This document shows positions 53,751 to 64,000 of a stretch of DNA of 64,000 nt, in pieces. This stretch comes from Terfezia claveryi (lineage: Eukaryota; Ascomycota; Pezizomycetes; Pezizales; Pezizaceae), in NCBI GenBank assembly GCA_015179025.1, contig WHUX01000179.1:44644-108643 (forward strand). Direction: 5' to 3'. Position 1 is the first letter of the stretch. Every line of letters starts with the position of its first letter. Under the pieces are notes generated by a model. The model had not been told where the DNA came from. It saw nothing but the letters and a program-made list of their open reading frames with translations, and made no database searches. The translations under genes and the position numbers were made by a program.

Positions 53751-54689
53751 AGCACTAGTCAGAGTTGCGATAACCGCATGCTAATGTACACTGTGACCTT
53801 GCAGGACGTGCCCACTTGGTCGAATTCGACAATCAGAGGGTTTCCAATGTTGGCAATTACAGGATTATATAGCCCTCAACTAGCGATCAAATTTTCACAA
53901 GTTAAGAACGGAATTACAAATTTTCTCCGATCACAGCTTCCTAAAAGAAACGAATCACTTCGCTCTGGAAGGCCATTGGCTCTCTTCAACAGGCAAAACG
54001 AAAAAAAAAAAAAAAATATAACAGAACATCACTTTGCCTTTCCACCATCGATGACAATTTGTATCTGCAAACGTATTTCCCCCTCTCATCCCTCCTCTCA
54101 TATCCCACTCCGTCCCATTCAATATAAACCCTATCAGCCCTTTCAGCCATCCAAACTTACCCAACACCCGTCCCAAGGTCAAAAACGTTGCGCCGATCAT
54201 TATATATAGTTGTTGATGCTTTCCCGAGTAATTATTGCTGTTATCCTCTACTCCGTTCAGCTGGTGCTGCTGCTCATTAAAATACATCAATCCTCCATAT
54301 TAAATAGGTCAAAACCAGTTGCCTAATCCACAGCACTACTTCTAACCTGCATACTAGTCTGGTTGCACTACCCCTCGCAGAGGATAGGCTGCTGCTGGCC
54401 GCCATATAGCTGCTCCTTCTAGCGCATAAATCTTGCTTAATATAGGTAATTAAAAGAATAAAAACAAATATGAGGAAGGTTTTGGCAAAACGAGTAACCT
54501 TGGTTCAAAGGAGGGAGGTCCAGCTCTTTTTCTTGATCTTGAATCCACTCGGGATTCCCGGTTGCTCATCATGGTCCCGCCGTTAACGGGACGTATATGA
54601 TAACTGAGGTTTTTAAAGGAAAAAAAAAGAAGGAGGGCCAGGCTTCTTTTTCTTTCTACCTTGATAGTGCATTACCAATACTAGTCTCG
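53751..54689. other. LINE 5' fragment and unassigned sequence
   Basis: 53900-53995 (GAACGGAATTACAAATTTTC; GGAAGGCCATTGGCTC) matches the 5' segments at 18945-19025 and 55660-55690, then runs into a poly(A) of about 16 (54001-54016). No further gene is seen; 54130-54180 is only a short open piece. Confidence 0.45.
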
Positions 54690-55385
54690 ATCAGACCCTC
54701 GTACATGGTACCAATACTGGAGCTTTCACTTCCAACCGGGGAATTAAGGACTGGATACTGGAAACTTTAACCTTTGCCTATGTAACGGGGGGCTCGGGGG
54801 CACGGCGACCAAGGGGTACGCCTAGACAGAGGGGGCAAGGAAGGAGAGGGAAAGTGCAGACGGAGGGGGCTGTCACGGACACCTGTCACGGATGTCACGG
54901 ACGTTGTCACGGAGGGCGGGATAGACGGAGGACACGCGGAAGCTTGCTGCCGCGTGTGATGGATAGTTCGTTATGAGGCAGCTGAGCTGCAGAGTCGTTT
55001 GAGAAGGCAAGGGGTGCATGAGGAAGGTGCACCAGCGCAGTGAGAAGCAAGGTCTGTATTGAGTATACAAGACGTTGGATGGGGATCCAACATGAGTGCG
55101 AGAACGAGAGGCTATATATACACCACGACTGGGAGAGCCAAGCCTGACAAGGAAATAGACTTCCCGAGATAGGGATCTCAAGCCCGGACCAGGAGAACAA
55201 TAGCAACTTTCCCATCACCTGCGATCGCAGGCGATATCAAAGACAATAAAGACAATGGTAACAATAACGAGAGTCGGACAGGAATCCGTCCGACAGCCTA
55301 CACCTTGGAGGTCAAAAATAAACATGATTGTAAAATAAAGAATTTACCACTGCGTCATCTTCTGTCAGTTTATATACACATTGAA
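54690..55385 (-). mobile_element. Second SINE-like copy, split by a solo LTR
   Basis: 54690-54780 and 55296-55385 together match 51600-51765 (GGAATTAAGGACTGGATAC; TTTACCACTGCGTCATCTTC). The solo LTR (54781-55295) sits between them. Confidence 0.5.
54781..55295 (-). mobile_element. Solo Gypsy LTR (515 bp) with GCCTA duplication
   Basis: TGTAACGGGG...GTCCGACA flanked by GCCTA at 54776-54780 and 55296-55300, a perfect 5-bp duplication. It shares the GTTGGATGGGGATCCAAC block and a CGCGATCGC-centred palindrome (55214-55235) with the Gypsy-1 LTR. Confidence 0.88.
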
Positions 55386-55621
55386 TTTGTGAATCGGTCA
55401 GAACATTCATTAAGATAGCGATAATAGCTATAAACAATAGTGAAAACCGGCATGGGCTGTATTTTATACTTTATTTTTATTTTTAATAATTTATTACATA
55501 TACTCAAGTTAATCTATGAAGAGGGACCGCATCCCCGGCAATGGGTCTGGTGGATATCCAGCGTCAGGGCGGTGCCTGACTCTCCACCCTGAAGGAATTC
55601 TGAATTAGATACATAGATACC
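55386..55621. other. Block C flank
   Basis: 55520-55621 (GGTCTGGTGGAT.TCCAGC; GGAATTCTGAATTAGATAC) is a copy of 22280-22365 and 47630-47705. It is the left half of the target into which the ORF1 element inserted. Confidence 0.55.
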
Positions 55622-57177
55622 TTGCTCCGGAAAGATAGCGATCTAATCTTTTATAAGGCAAAAACGGAATTACAGATTTCCCCCGAAGTGAAGTTCTACG
55701 ACTTCCTGGGCGATTCTCCCAGGGGATTCCAAAGCCAGCAGTAAAAGCAGTGCATAGCGACTGATTCAGCTACGATATCAAATAGTAGTTGCTATAATGT
55801 CACGGTCAGGTACGAGCAAAGGCAAAGGCAAAGGAAAAGGTGGAGGCCAGATCCAAGTACCAAGCCTAGAAATGCTCCACTGACACGCAGGACACCGGAG
55901 CTGACACAAATACCGACACCAGAAGTGCCAAAAAAAAAGAAAGAGGGCTCCAGTATTTTTAGAGGGGGTGAGCTCCCTCACAGACAGGATGCAAAACTTG
56001 GGATGATTAAGGAGGGCTACGGGAGTGAGGACATTGAGATAGAGGATGAGGATGAAGGAATGGACAGAGATGAGTTCGAGGAAAGAGAGGAGAGAGAGTG
56101 GCAGGAATCGAAGAAACAGAGGGAGCAAAGTACTCTGGATGCAGCTCACACTATATTAATGAAGTCTAGGAAAGAGAGTTGCTCAAGCTGGGATATATTT
56201 GAGGCAGAGGAGGATACGTGAGAGGAGTAGCGGAGGCTGATAAAGGAAGTAGGGAAGATCAAGTTAGATTACTCTACACTTGTAGAGGAGAGGTAGGAGT
56301 CAAGAAAACAGATGAGGCAGGTGGAGGAGGAGAAATAATAGCTTTGGAAAGCCATTCGGGAGCTGAAAGGGGAGCTGTTTCGGGAAAAAAATCTACCGAA
56401 GGAACAATTTGTTGAAGAGGTGTAGAAGAGCAGAGGAGAGGAGGACTCTCGAGGCTGAATCTGCAAGAGATAAAGACTGGGAAAAGATTTTGGAGGAACT
56501 GGTCAAGCTAGGGATCGAGCAAGCCCTGAGATTTGGAGGCGGTGATGGAAAAGGAATAGAGGATGAAAAGGAAGGGAGCCAAGGACAACAAGGTGCTGCA
56601 GGTCACATCACGGGCAAAAACAGAAGAAGACATAGTGATGTTGGACTCAAACCCGAACAAAGGGTAGAGTCTGGGAGAGAAGGTGGGAAGGACGTGGCTC
56701 TGGTACACCCCCCGTAACCAGAGAACAGGCTACGGCACATCAAGTAGCTCCACCAGTGACTAGAACTCAAATCACCAAACAGAAAAACCTATGAAAGCTA
56801 CCGACAAGGACATGGCTCCTGGGGGGAAGTAGGAGATTCAATAAAACTACTAGCTCGGTAGTTGTTTTTCTTACCAAGCTGGTCTCTTTTCATGTGCGGG
56901 AAGGTCATACTAGGATAATGTTGAGAGGAAGATGGTTCCCGGTTGAAGCATATGATTTTGAGAGAGGTCGGGTGAGGGTGGAGGTGACTTTGGATTCGGA
57001 TTCAGATTCTGGTTCAGTTTGGTAAGTTGGGTCATGTACAGTTTCTTTACGTTGGCCGTTCCCAGATGTACGTAGCTTTTGCTTCTGGTACTGAAAGCTT
57101 AGGTCGAACCTTTAATCGGGGCCCTGTCATGATCTAAGGTCGATTGCGGGTATAGACTTCCCCCCCAAAAAAAAAAA
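55622..57177 (+). mobile_element. ORF1-only non-LTR element (about 1.56 kb) with A tail
   Basis: Boundaries come from the empty sites in blocks A and B: TAGATACC^ACCCTCCA there is split here by this sequence. It starts TTGCTCCGGAAAGATAGCG and ends GGGTATAGACTTCCCCCCC plus 11 A. It contains one coiled-coil ORF1-like coding region and no reverse transcriptase, so it must have been mobilised in trans or is internally deleted. Its 3' terminus GTATAGACTYC plus A tail is shared with the LINE at 58394. Confidence 0.7.
55799..57020 (+). pseudogene. LINE ORF1-like protein gene, copy C (best preserved)
   Basis: Read in several plus-strand frames: basic TSKGKGKGKG start (about 55810), an acidic segment IEIEDEDEGMDRDEFEEREE (55925-56221 frame), a coiled-coil zone (EERRTLEAESARDKDWEKIL), and a C-terminal block NKTTSSVVVFLTKLVSFHVR followed by MLRGRWFPVEAYDFERGR. 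This layout suits an RNA-binding, self-associating ORF1 protein. Homology to a named family is uncertain. Several frameshifts break it. Confidence 0.5.
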
Positions 57178-57924
57178 GAAACACCCTCCATCCCTTTAAC
57201 CCTTGACTCAGCAGCGCCTCCTCACCTTGTCGCACCATTCCTGATTTGCCTCCGCATGCTCCCAAGTCCGTCCCCAACACTCTAGCAGATGAGCCGCATT
57301 CTGGGTCTCTCCACATACACAGAACGGATATCCCCCCCACCCCGCCGCACCCCCTCCCCAATCCTTAGCGTTTTGCCCTCTGCGGGCCTCGATTTACTTG
57401 ATACTTACTCCGTATAGCTACCAATTTAGTACTATGGGATAAGAAGAATCAGCCGTAACTCTGGCAAAAAATACTCGTTATATCTGTAGTTACAAATATT
57501 TGACTGTCTGCTATGAGCCTGACCATTTCTTTACGCATACAGTCAAGTCTCTCCGCTATGCATTGCTGATACCTATTGCGAGCACTTGTTACCCTGCTAA
57601 CGGACCTCTGCGTTATTTCTTCTTCTTCACGTGTGTTCATACTTGCTGTTCGCATGTATTCACTGTCTCCGCTTACTAGCCTACATACCAATACTCATGC
57701 TCTTGTTAATGCTCTCGCACTTGGTTTACTACTTCCACATCAATCCAATGCTTACGCATTCACTCATGCATCTGGCATAACGGCTTGCGCGTACTCATGG
57801 TATTACTGCTCTTAGGATAGCTAGCTTAGACTGCTTTCGTTGAACGTTTACCCTGATCTCCTCTCAATATATACGAGCTCTCAGGACACTCATGATCGAT
57901 ATGCTTCTCTCGATAGACTCAATA
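57178..57924. other. Block C right flank (LINE 3' scrap) and unassigned sequence
   Basis: 57180-57420 parallels 22370-22580 and 47710-47930 (minus-strand LINE tail ending ..GLKGWR). 57420-57924 shows no recognisable gene. Confidence 0.5.
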
Positions 57925-58393
57925 CAGATGAACCCCATTACAAGCATATCGCCGGGGCCAGGTGGGGTATGCTTGTAACGAATATATTCTTATATTAAGG
58001 GAAAATAATTACATATGGAAAGAAGGTAGTGCGGGCTTAAGAAGAGGTACGGAAAAGGACTATGGGTACTAGAAAACATGCGGAATAAGACTATGGGTAC
58101 TAGATACATAGAAATAATAGGAGAGATCAGGAAGAGGAGGAGGTTCCGGATGCAGAATGACCCAGGAAATCAGTGATCCTGCGCTGAGCAAGGTGACGCC
58201 TGTGTTGAAGTTCCAGAAGCTCAATGCGCTTTTCTCATGGTGGAGGCATGTTGTAGCTCAGTAATATTGCCTGTAGGTTCAGCTTGAAGTGAGAGTGGGC
58301 TAGAAGTAGACGGAGGAGGTGTGATTCAAACCAGCGTTTGATATGTCGCCATGTGGACTTCAGGTTTAGAGATACACTCGGTGATCTGTAAGT

Positions 58394-59242
58394 TTTTTTT
58401 TTTTTTTTTTTTTGGAGTCTATACGTCTGTGGAGCCTAAGGCTATGAGACGGACCCGTTCCCTCGCCTCAGAAGACTCGGTACACCCACGGGACAACGGG
58501 CTGCATAAACGCCCAGCCTCCCAAGCCAAAGAAAAGCAGAAAGCACCCCTACCCCCTCCGCCACGCCCACTAACCGGCCTCTCCCCCAATAAAAGACCTC
58601 CCCCGCCACGCCCGTCCCGGCCCTCCCCTTAAACATACAGAGCTTCCCCCGCCACGCCCGTCCAGGCCCTCCCCCCATACATGCAGCTTCCACCGCCGCG
58701 GCCTGCCTGCCACTCACCCTAGATCCAGGTTGACAAAGAAGGACTCGGCCAGGTCTAAAATGACCTCCTTCCCGCCATCTTTCACTTTCTTTACCCACCT
58801 TTTCCTCTCATCCACCTCCTCCCAGGTGCTCCACTTCCTGCCTATACCCTCACCCCGAGAGCAGGCCAAAGCAACGTGACTGCCTGTCTCCTCGTACCTT
58901 CCGCACCTCCGGCAGGTAGGGTCAACCGAATCATCTAGACGAGCCCGCCAGGACTGGAGGTTGCCCTTTCCTGTCCTGCAGTGCACGTAATTGATCCTTG
59001 CCCTTCTATTCCACCCTATCACTCTGCCTTTCCCCGATCCGGCTACCCGCCTCTCACCTTCCCTTCTCCGCTTCCATTCCTGTTTCAGCCCCCCTTCGGT
59101 AATTAAGGGATGGTCAGGGTACTCTAGTTCCGCCCCTTCTTTTGCTAAGGAGTCAGCTAGCTCATTACCCTCAATGCCCACATAGGCTTTGACCCAGCCG
59201 AGTCTAACTGCTCCCTCGCCCCCTGCCCTCAGCCTCTGCGAG
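58394..59242 (-). mobile_element. 5'-truncated LINE with poly(A) and 14-bp target duplication
   Basis: On the minus strand it ends GTATAGACTCC followed by about 20 A (T-run at 58394-58413). It is flanked by GGTGATCTGTAAGT at 58380-58393 and 59243-59256. Element A shows the empty site (GGTAATCTGTAAGTATTCGC). It holds only the ORF2 C-terminus and 3' UTR, a classic 5'-truncated insertion. Confidence 0.93.
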
Positions 59243-59250
59243 GGTGATCT
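58714..59250 (-). pseudogene. LINE ORF2 C-terminus: RNase H tail and CCHC finger
   Basis: The minus strand reads VRLGWVKAYVGIEGNELADS with LAKEGAELE, the C-terminal RNase H signature (W-V-x-[GA]-H/Y-x-G-x-x-G-N-E-x-A-D). It continues to NYVHCRTGKGNLQSWRARL and a zinc-binding CRRCGRYEETGSHVALAC, ending FFVNLDLG at about 58714. The usual His in WVKAHVG is Tyr. No upstream reverse transcriptase is present. In an intact LINE this protein performs target-primed reverse transcription. Confidence 0.92.
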
Positions 59251-59531
59251 GTAAGTATTCGCTTGCGTGTGCAACTTGTAATCTATGGAGTTGTGCGTGC
59301 TCGTTGTGCGGGCTTATTTGTTATCGATAAGCATACCTAATTAAGTAACAAGCATACCTAATTGAGTAATGCGCATCTCTTATTACAAGCATATGTATGG
59401 TGACTAAGCCAAAAAAAATAAGAATATTCTTGTAATGAAAATATGCTTATTTACTATGGGGGAACACTTGAGGTATGCTTGTAACGAATATATGCTTGTA
59501 TTAGGTATGCTTGTAATGAGGTTCATCTGTA

Positions 59532-60600
59532 GACTGTCTACTCTTGACCGAACACTCGCATCACCCTGCTTCACGGTCCACCGCTGCATCCTCCAATACC
59601 CAGCGATATCACTCGCTCAGTAATCTTTCAATACGTAAGAATACTGGCGTTATAGAATTTCGTGTATCCTACTGTCAAAAATCCGGAAGCGCTTCGGAGA
59701 CATCGACAGGAGCCTGTCACCTTAAGTTTCCTACAGAGGAAAGGTAACAGCAAGGGTTTATCATGGACGTCTTGCTACTTTTTAATGTAGACAAGTGGCT
59801 CGTCATGACGAGTTCTCATTGTCTCGCCATCACCTAACGCAACTGCGACTACCATATCAACGCAATGCAACTACATTACCTATCGACACGAATGCCATAT
59901 CAACACAAATACCATAGCAGCGCGAAATAATAAAAATACTCTATCGACGCAAGTGCCATAAGCTGGTAGTCATGCTCCCCAAATTGTGTGACAGGACATG
60001 ATATTATTGATTCGGATTACCGGAAGACCCAGAGCTGCTGCAGGCTTCTGGAATAGTTACATCATGAAAGATAGAAGGAAGTTCTAGTGAGCCTACCTTA
60101 AGAAATTTCCGTAAAGCTGGTACATTACTTGATCCGTTTATAAAACGAACATGAATGTAAGAAAAAGAGATGAACAAGCAGGTATCCCAAACCCATCCTA
60201 AAGCATGGGAAAAGCAAGTAAATCCAAATAATTTTCGCGTCATAATGTAATAATACTTGCAGAAGATTGATGTATAAATTACAGTAGGTTGATGGGGCCC
60301 GAGAGGGGCAACAGTTCGAATTTCCTGGTACTTCACTTGGGGCTTCAGAAAGATGTGTAATGAGAAGTAATAGATCAGTTCAAACTATCCAAGGTGTACG
60401 ACTGAAAGAATAGATAGATCATGCGGAAGAAACGTTTGGGTGGATGCTGAATGTCATGAAGCTTGCAACTTGCGTCATGACGAGGCCCTTTTGTGTACCC
60501 AAAAGGAGCAAAGCGTCCAAGACTAGTGTACTGTAGCCCTGTTACCTTTCCTCTATAGGAAAGTTATCGTACCCCTGTCGATGTGTCCGAAGTGCTTCCA
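59532..60600. other. Spacer, no firm gene
   Basis: A minus-strand open piece at 60004-60336 ends FLKVGSLELPSIFHDVTIPE then a Ser-rich tail, but has no recognisable domain or clean splice sites. 59840-59960 contains short repeats of CGACGCAA..GCCATA type. Confidence 0.35.
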
Positions 60601-60827
60601 AAAATCCTTTCTCCAACTTGAATATGAGTACAGAATTATTTTTTTTTTTTAAAAAATAGAATTAGCTGTGATTTTCTGCACTAAGGCCTAGGAACAGACC
60701 TCCCGGTATTTAGTAAGTCAATCAAGTCAACTCTTGTATCACTTATAAGAAATGCTGCCGCATATTAGGATGTGATCATATTCGATACTATAGAAACAGA
60801 TACTTGCAAAGGATCGCTCATAAATAC
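60601..60827. other. 3' flank of the third NACHT-ankyrin gene
   Basis: Collinear with 37269-37468, 23110-23340 and 48480-48720 (CTGCACTAAGGCCTAGGAAC). Confidence 0.55.
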
Positions 60828-63800
60828 TCAGGATTCCGCGTCCTCACTTTGACCAAAAAAACCAGTACCCTCACCCGCAGCCATAGCGTCGACGCTCGTG
60901 GTATCTCCCACGAACGAGGAAGCTGGTACAATTTTGCCTACATCACGTTGATCACTCAGCAGTCGCACAATAGCCTCATGCCCATTTGCGGCTGCCAATG
61001 AGAGGAGTGTCCGCCCATGCTCATCCTCAGCGTTGATATCCTCATCACTTCGCTGCATCAGCAGCCGCACAACAGCCTCATGCCCCTTCATAGCTGCCAA
61101 CGAGAGGGGTGTCCGGCCCCTATTGGTCTTAGCATGGATATCAACATCATCTCGCTCGATTAGCAGCCGCACAACAGCCTCATGCCCATTCGCAGCTGCC
61201 CATGAGAGGGGTCTCCGCCCATAATTGTCCTCAGCATTGATATCAACATCATGTCGCTCGATTAGCAGCCGCACAACAGCCTCACGCCCATTCTGAGCTG
61301 CCAATGAGAGTGGTATCCGCCCATCCTCGTTCTTAGCATTAATATCAACATCATCTCGCTCGATCAGCAGCCGCACAACCGCCTCATGCCCATTCGCAGC
61401 TGCCGATGAGAGGGGTCTCCGCCCATAATTGCCCTCAGCATTGATATCAATATCATCTCGCTCGATTAGCAGCCGCACAACAGCCTCAAGCCCATTCCAA
61501 GCTGCCAATGAGAGTAGTGTCCACCCATGTTCGTCCTTGACATTAAAATCAACATCATCTCGCTCGACCAGCAGCCGCACAAGAGCATCATACCCATTCC
61601 AAGCTGCCCATGAGAGTGGTGTCCGCCCATAATTGTCCTTAGCATTGATATCAACATCATCTCGCTCGATCAGCAGCCGCACAACAGCCTCATGCCCATT
61701 CTGAGCTGCCCATGACAGGGGTGTCCACCCATGCTCATCCTTATCATTGATATCAACATCATCTCGCTCGACCAGCAGCCGCACAAGAGCATCATACCCA
61801 TTCCAAGCTGCCCATGAGAGTGGTGTCCGCCCATAATTGTCCTTAGCATTGATATCAACATCATCTCGCTCAACCAGCAGCCGCACAACAGCCTCATGCC
61901 CATTCGTAGCTGCGAATGAGAGTGGTGTCCACCCACGATCATCCTTAGCATTAATATCAACATCATCTCGCTCGATCAGCAGCTGAACAACAGCCTCACA
62001 CCCATTGAAAGCTGCCAATGAGAGTGGTGTCCACCCAGGATCATCCTTAGCATTGATATCAACATCATCTCGATCGATTAGCAGCCGCACAACAGCCTCA
62101 TGCCCATTTTCAGCTGCCCATGAGAGGGTTGTCCGCCCATGATCGTCCTTAGCATTGATATCAACATCATCTCGCTCAATCAGCAGCCGCACAACAGCCT
62201 CATGCCCATGCTCAGCTGCAAATGAGAAGGGCGTCTGCCCATATTCAACGTCCTTAGCATTGATATCAACATCATCTCGCTCGATCAGCTGCAGCACAAT
62301 AGCCTCATGCCCCTTCTCAGCCGCCCAAGAGAGAGGGGTCCGGTCACCCTCGTCTTTCTGCTCTACATTCCACCCTATCTTACAAAGATACGCCATATTT
62401 TCAGTCAGTCCAAAGTATGCTGCTACATGGGGCCCTGAAAATCTCTGCGTACACCTGTATCTAATCTTCCAATACAAGGCTTGTATAGAACAGGGTGGGT
62501 AGTTGCTCTCATGGTTCAGTATCATATTTGCGAGTTCTGTCAGGCCATCATTGCATTGATGCTTGTAATAGGTCCCCCAATAATGTGATGCATACTCTAA
62601 GAATGTATATTCGTTCAGCTTTGCTTTCAGACTATTGTTATCTGTACAATGCTGTCTTAAATTTGCAAAGTTAAGGTAAGTCAAACAACTTTCGGCAATA
62701 GAACTGTGCCCATCTGGGAATTCTTCCCCGGCATATTTGCGGAAGTACTCTTCAAGTGTGTAGTGCACAAAGCGTACTGTCAATGTCTCTTCATCCACAA
62801 TAACCAACCCAAGACAGCAGTCTAGTAGGGCTTTCTGTGAAGGAATATTGTCCGCATCGAATTCCATGTCGCCCTTCTCAACAGCTAGCGCATGTTGAAG
62901 TTCTGCAAGCTTCAGTGGTCGGTAGGCAAAATGAAGCCACATGAGTACTCGCATACCCAACTCAGCCTGGCTCTTACTGCGGCATTCCCGGATTCTAGTA
63001 ATGACACCCTTGAATGAATCATAAAGATCAGTTGGTAGTGTTTCTAGTGCTTTCCGTCGTTTAGACTTTGTAGTCATCCCTAGGACCATTTTGATGTGCA
63101 AGGCGGGAAGAAGAAACCTGAAAAGATAAATCAGTATATTAATCCCAGCTAATTTAGTTGATGAACTCTATAACCTACATTCCCTGAGACTTCCCAATGA
63201 TTGCCTCTATAATGTCCTTTTGCAATGCCCCATCCATTGCATCTACGTCCAGATCATCCTTAATTTGCTGCAGTAGGAATTCTTCAATATCTTGTTGAGT
63301 GGCACTAATAACAATTTTATGTTGCTGCATGGCTTGGAGGCGCTTTTTCACATCATTTTCAATATGATCCCGCCCAGTAATGAAAAAGCGAGTATCATTA
63401 TTAGTACCCAACTCTTTAAGTACATCAAGAAGCTGCTGCTGAACCTTTGGTTCTAGCTCATCAACAGCATCTATACAGATAAATGCTCGCTTAAGCTGCT
63501 GTAACCGTATCCTGAGGAGAGCTAAAATATCTTCCGTTGCAACTTTCCTGCGCTGACGCTTAATGTTAACAAGCATTTCAAGCAATTCTTTTGGTATGGT
63601 TTTTTGCATAGTAGTTAGAAGTTGGTACAGAAAGCTTCCAAGGATATGTACGAGGATTTGGTTGTTTTGGTCCTTGTAATCGGCGTATAAACAAGCAATC
63701 CCTATGCTAGAATGTTCGTGGAATTGAGAATAAAGCTCGTCAATCACAATAGAGCTATATAATGAGTTAGCATAATGGATGTTAATTACCCCTTAGATAT

Positions 63801-64000
63801 TGCATGGATTGAGATATATGAATTCATACCTAATCACAGTTTTTCCAGCACCAGTATCCCAAAACAGCAGAAAACACGGATGCAATCGTCGACCGGTATG
63901 TGTTGCTACCTCGCCAGTTGCAGAAAGATTCAGAACTCAGGAGCCATGCACCAGCATTTTTGGTACGAGGCATCTTCACATCCTGGTGTCTCTTGAGTGG
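60828..64000 (-). CDS. NACHT-ankyrin STAND protein, 3' part (runs off right edge)
   Basis: Exon 8: 63117-60828; exon 7: 63754-63179; exon 6 from 63830 to beyond the edge. Introns of 61 bp (GTAGGT..CAG) and 75 bp match the intact paralogue. Exon 7 encodes the NACHT core with Walker B AFICIDAVDELEPK and FFITGRD. Exon 8 encodes the post-NACHT region (YRPLKLAELQHALAVEKGD) and 14 ankyrin repeats, open to a stop at 60828. Exon 6, with the P-loop, has two single-base deletions relative to the intact gene (GGTATCCC to GTATCCC near 63855; TATGGTG to TATGTG near 63900), shifting the frame at the Walker A motif. If real, this copy is a recent pseudogene; if assembly errors, it is intact. Same inferred recognition role as its paralogue. 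Confidence 0.8.
60930..62370 (-). repeat. 14 tandem 102-bp ankyrin units in the third gene
   Basis: Same 34-residue unit as the paralogue. Units 6 and 8 share the unusual AAWNGYDALVRLLVERDDVD core, indicating an internal two-unit duplication. The last three units match the paralogue almost exactly, while the middle ones do not align one-to-one. Confidence 0.88.

Larger units (their letters stand above)
57925..59529. mobile_element. TA-flanked TIR element B, split by a LINE
   Basis: Same termini as element A (CAGATGAACC(C/T)CATTACAAG and inverse), flanked by TA at 57923-57924 and 59530-59531. Contains the LINE at 58394-59242. The rest matches element A, including the undisturbed site (GGGCTTATTTGTTATCG) where Copia inserted in A. 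Confidence 0.88.

Noticed and set aside
60004..60336. Minus-strand gene with introns downstream of the third NACHT gene
   Set aside because: No recognisable domain and no convincing splice acceptor; kept only as unassigned sequence.

Overview
This window looks like a repeat-rich compartment of a filamentous ascomycete genome. The evidence is short GT..AG introns of about 49-114 bp, a fungal STAND (NACHT) gene family with ankyrin repeats, fungal-type chromoviral Gypsy elements, a Copia element, a LINE, and C-to-T/G-to-A decay resembling repeat-induced point mutation (RIP). A transposon-rich Pezizomycete such as a truffle relative is a plausible guess, but nothing here proves it. No rRNA, functional tRNA, CRISPR or bacterial-type operon was seen.

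Layout. 1-2244: 5' end of a Gypsy element (minus strand) running off the left edge. 2245-17617: a decayed chromodomain Gypsy element (minus strand, Gypsy-2) split by a complete LTR-bounded Gypsy element (10514-16732, plus strand, Gypsy-3) with identical 545-bp LTR lengths and a perfect CTTTT target duplication. 17618-25518: broken repeats, namely an ORF1-type LINE relic, an inverted-repeat DNA element with a truncated integrase-like gene, Copia RNase H and LINE scraps, NACHT-ankyrin 3' ends and a cysteine-rich CXC relic. 25521-31988: a TA-flanked, 26-bp-TIR element containing a 5.7-kb Copia element. 32190-35902: a NACHT pseudogene. 36640-37266: a pogo/Tigger transposase remnant. 37469-42850: the one apparently intact host gene, an eight-exon NACHT-ankyrin gene (about 1,624 aa). 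43850-48822: a GC-rich-TIR element and a second copy of the 19.5-23.4 kb duplicated block. 48823-57900: palindrome-rich mini-elements, minisatellites, tRNA-derived SINE-like sequence, a solo LTR and an ORF1-only retroelement. 57925-59529: second copy of the TA-flanked element, here carrying a 5'-truncated LINE. 60828-64000: a third NACHT-ankyrin gene running off the right edge.

How it fits together. The only host biology clearly visible is the NACHT-ankyrin (NLR-like) family, which in fungi is associated with non-self recognition and regulated cell death. Here it is present as one intact copy, one near-intact partial copy, one pseudogene and several 3'-end relics. Its ankyrin repeats are almost identical to one another and differ in number between copies (17 and 14), the pattern expected of rapidly reshuffling recognition repeats. 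The rest is a layered transposon record in which many insertions can be ordered from nesting, target duplications and empty sites found elsewhere in the same window.

The most notable possible novelties are: a Ginger-like DNA transposon family (TGTTCTGG termini, 4-bp target duplications, truncated integrase-type ORF); a Gypsy polyprotein with a zinc-knuckle array between RNase H and integrase; a Copia polyprotein ending in a C2H2 zinc finger; and palindromic CCATACCGGTATGG mini-elements.
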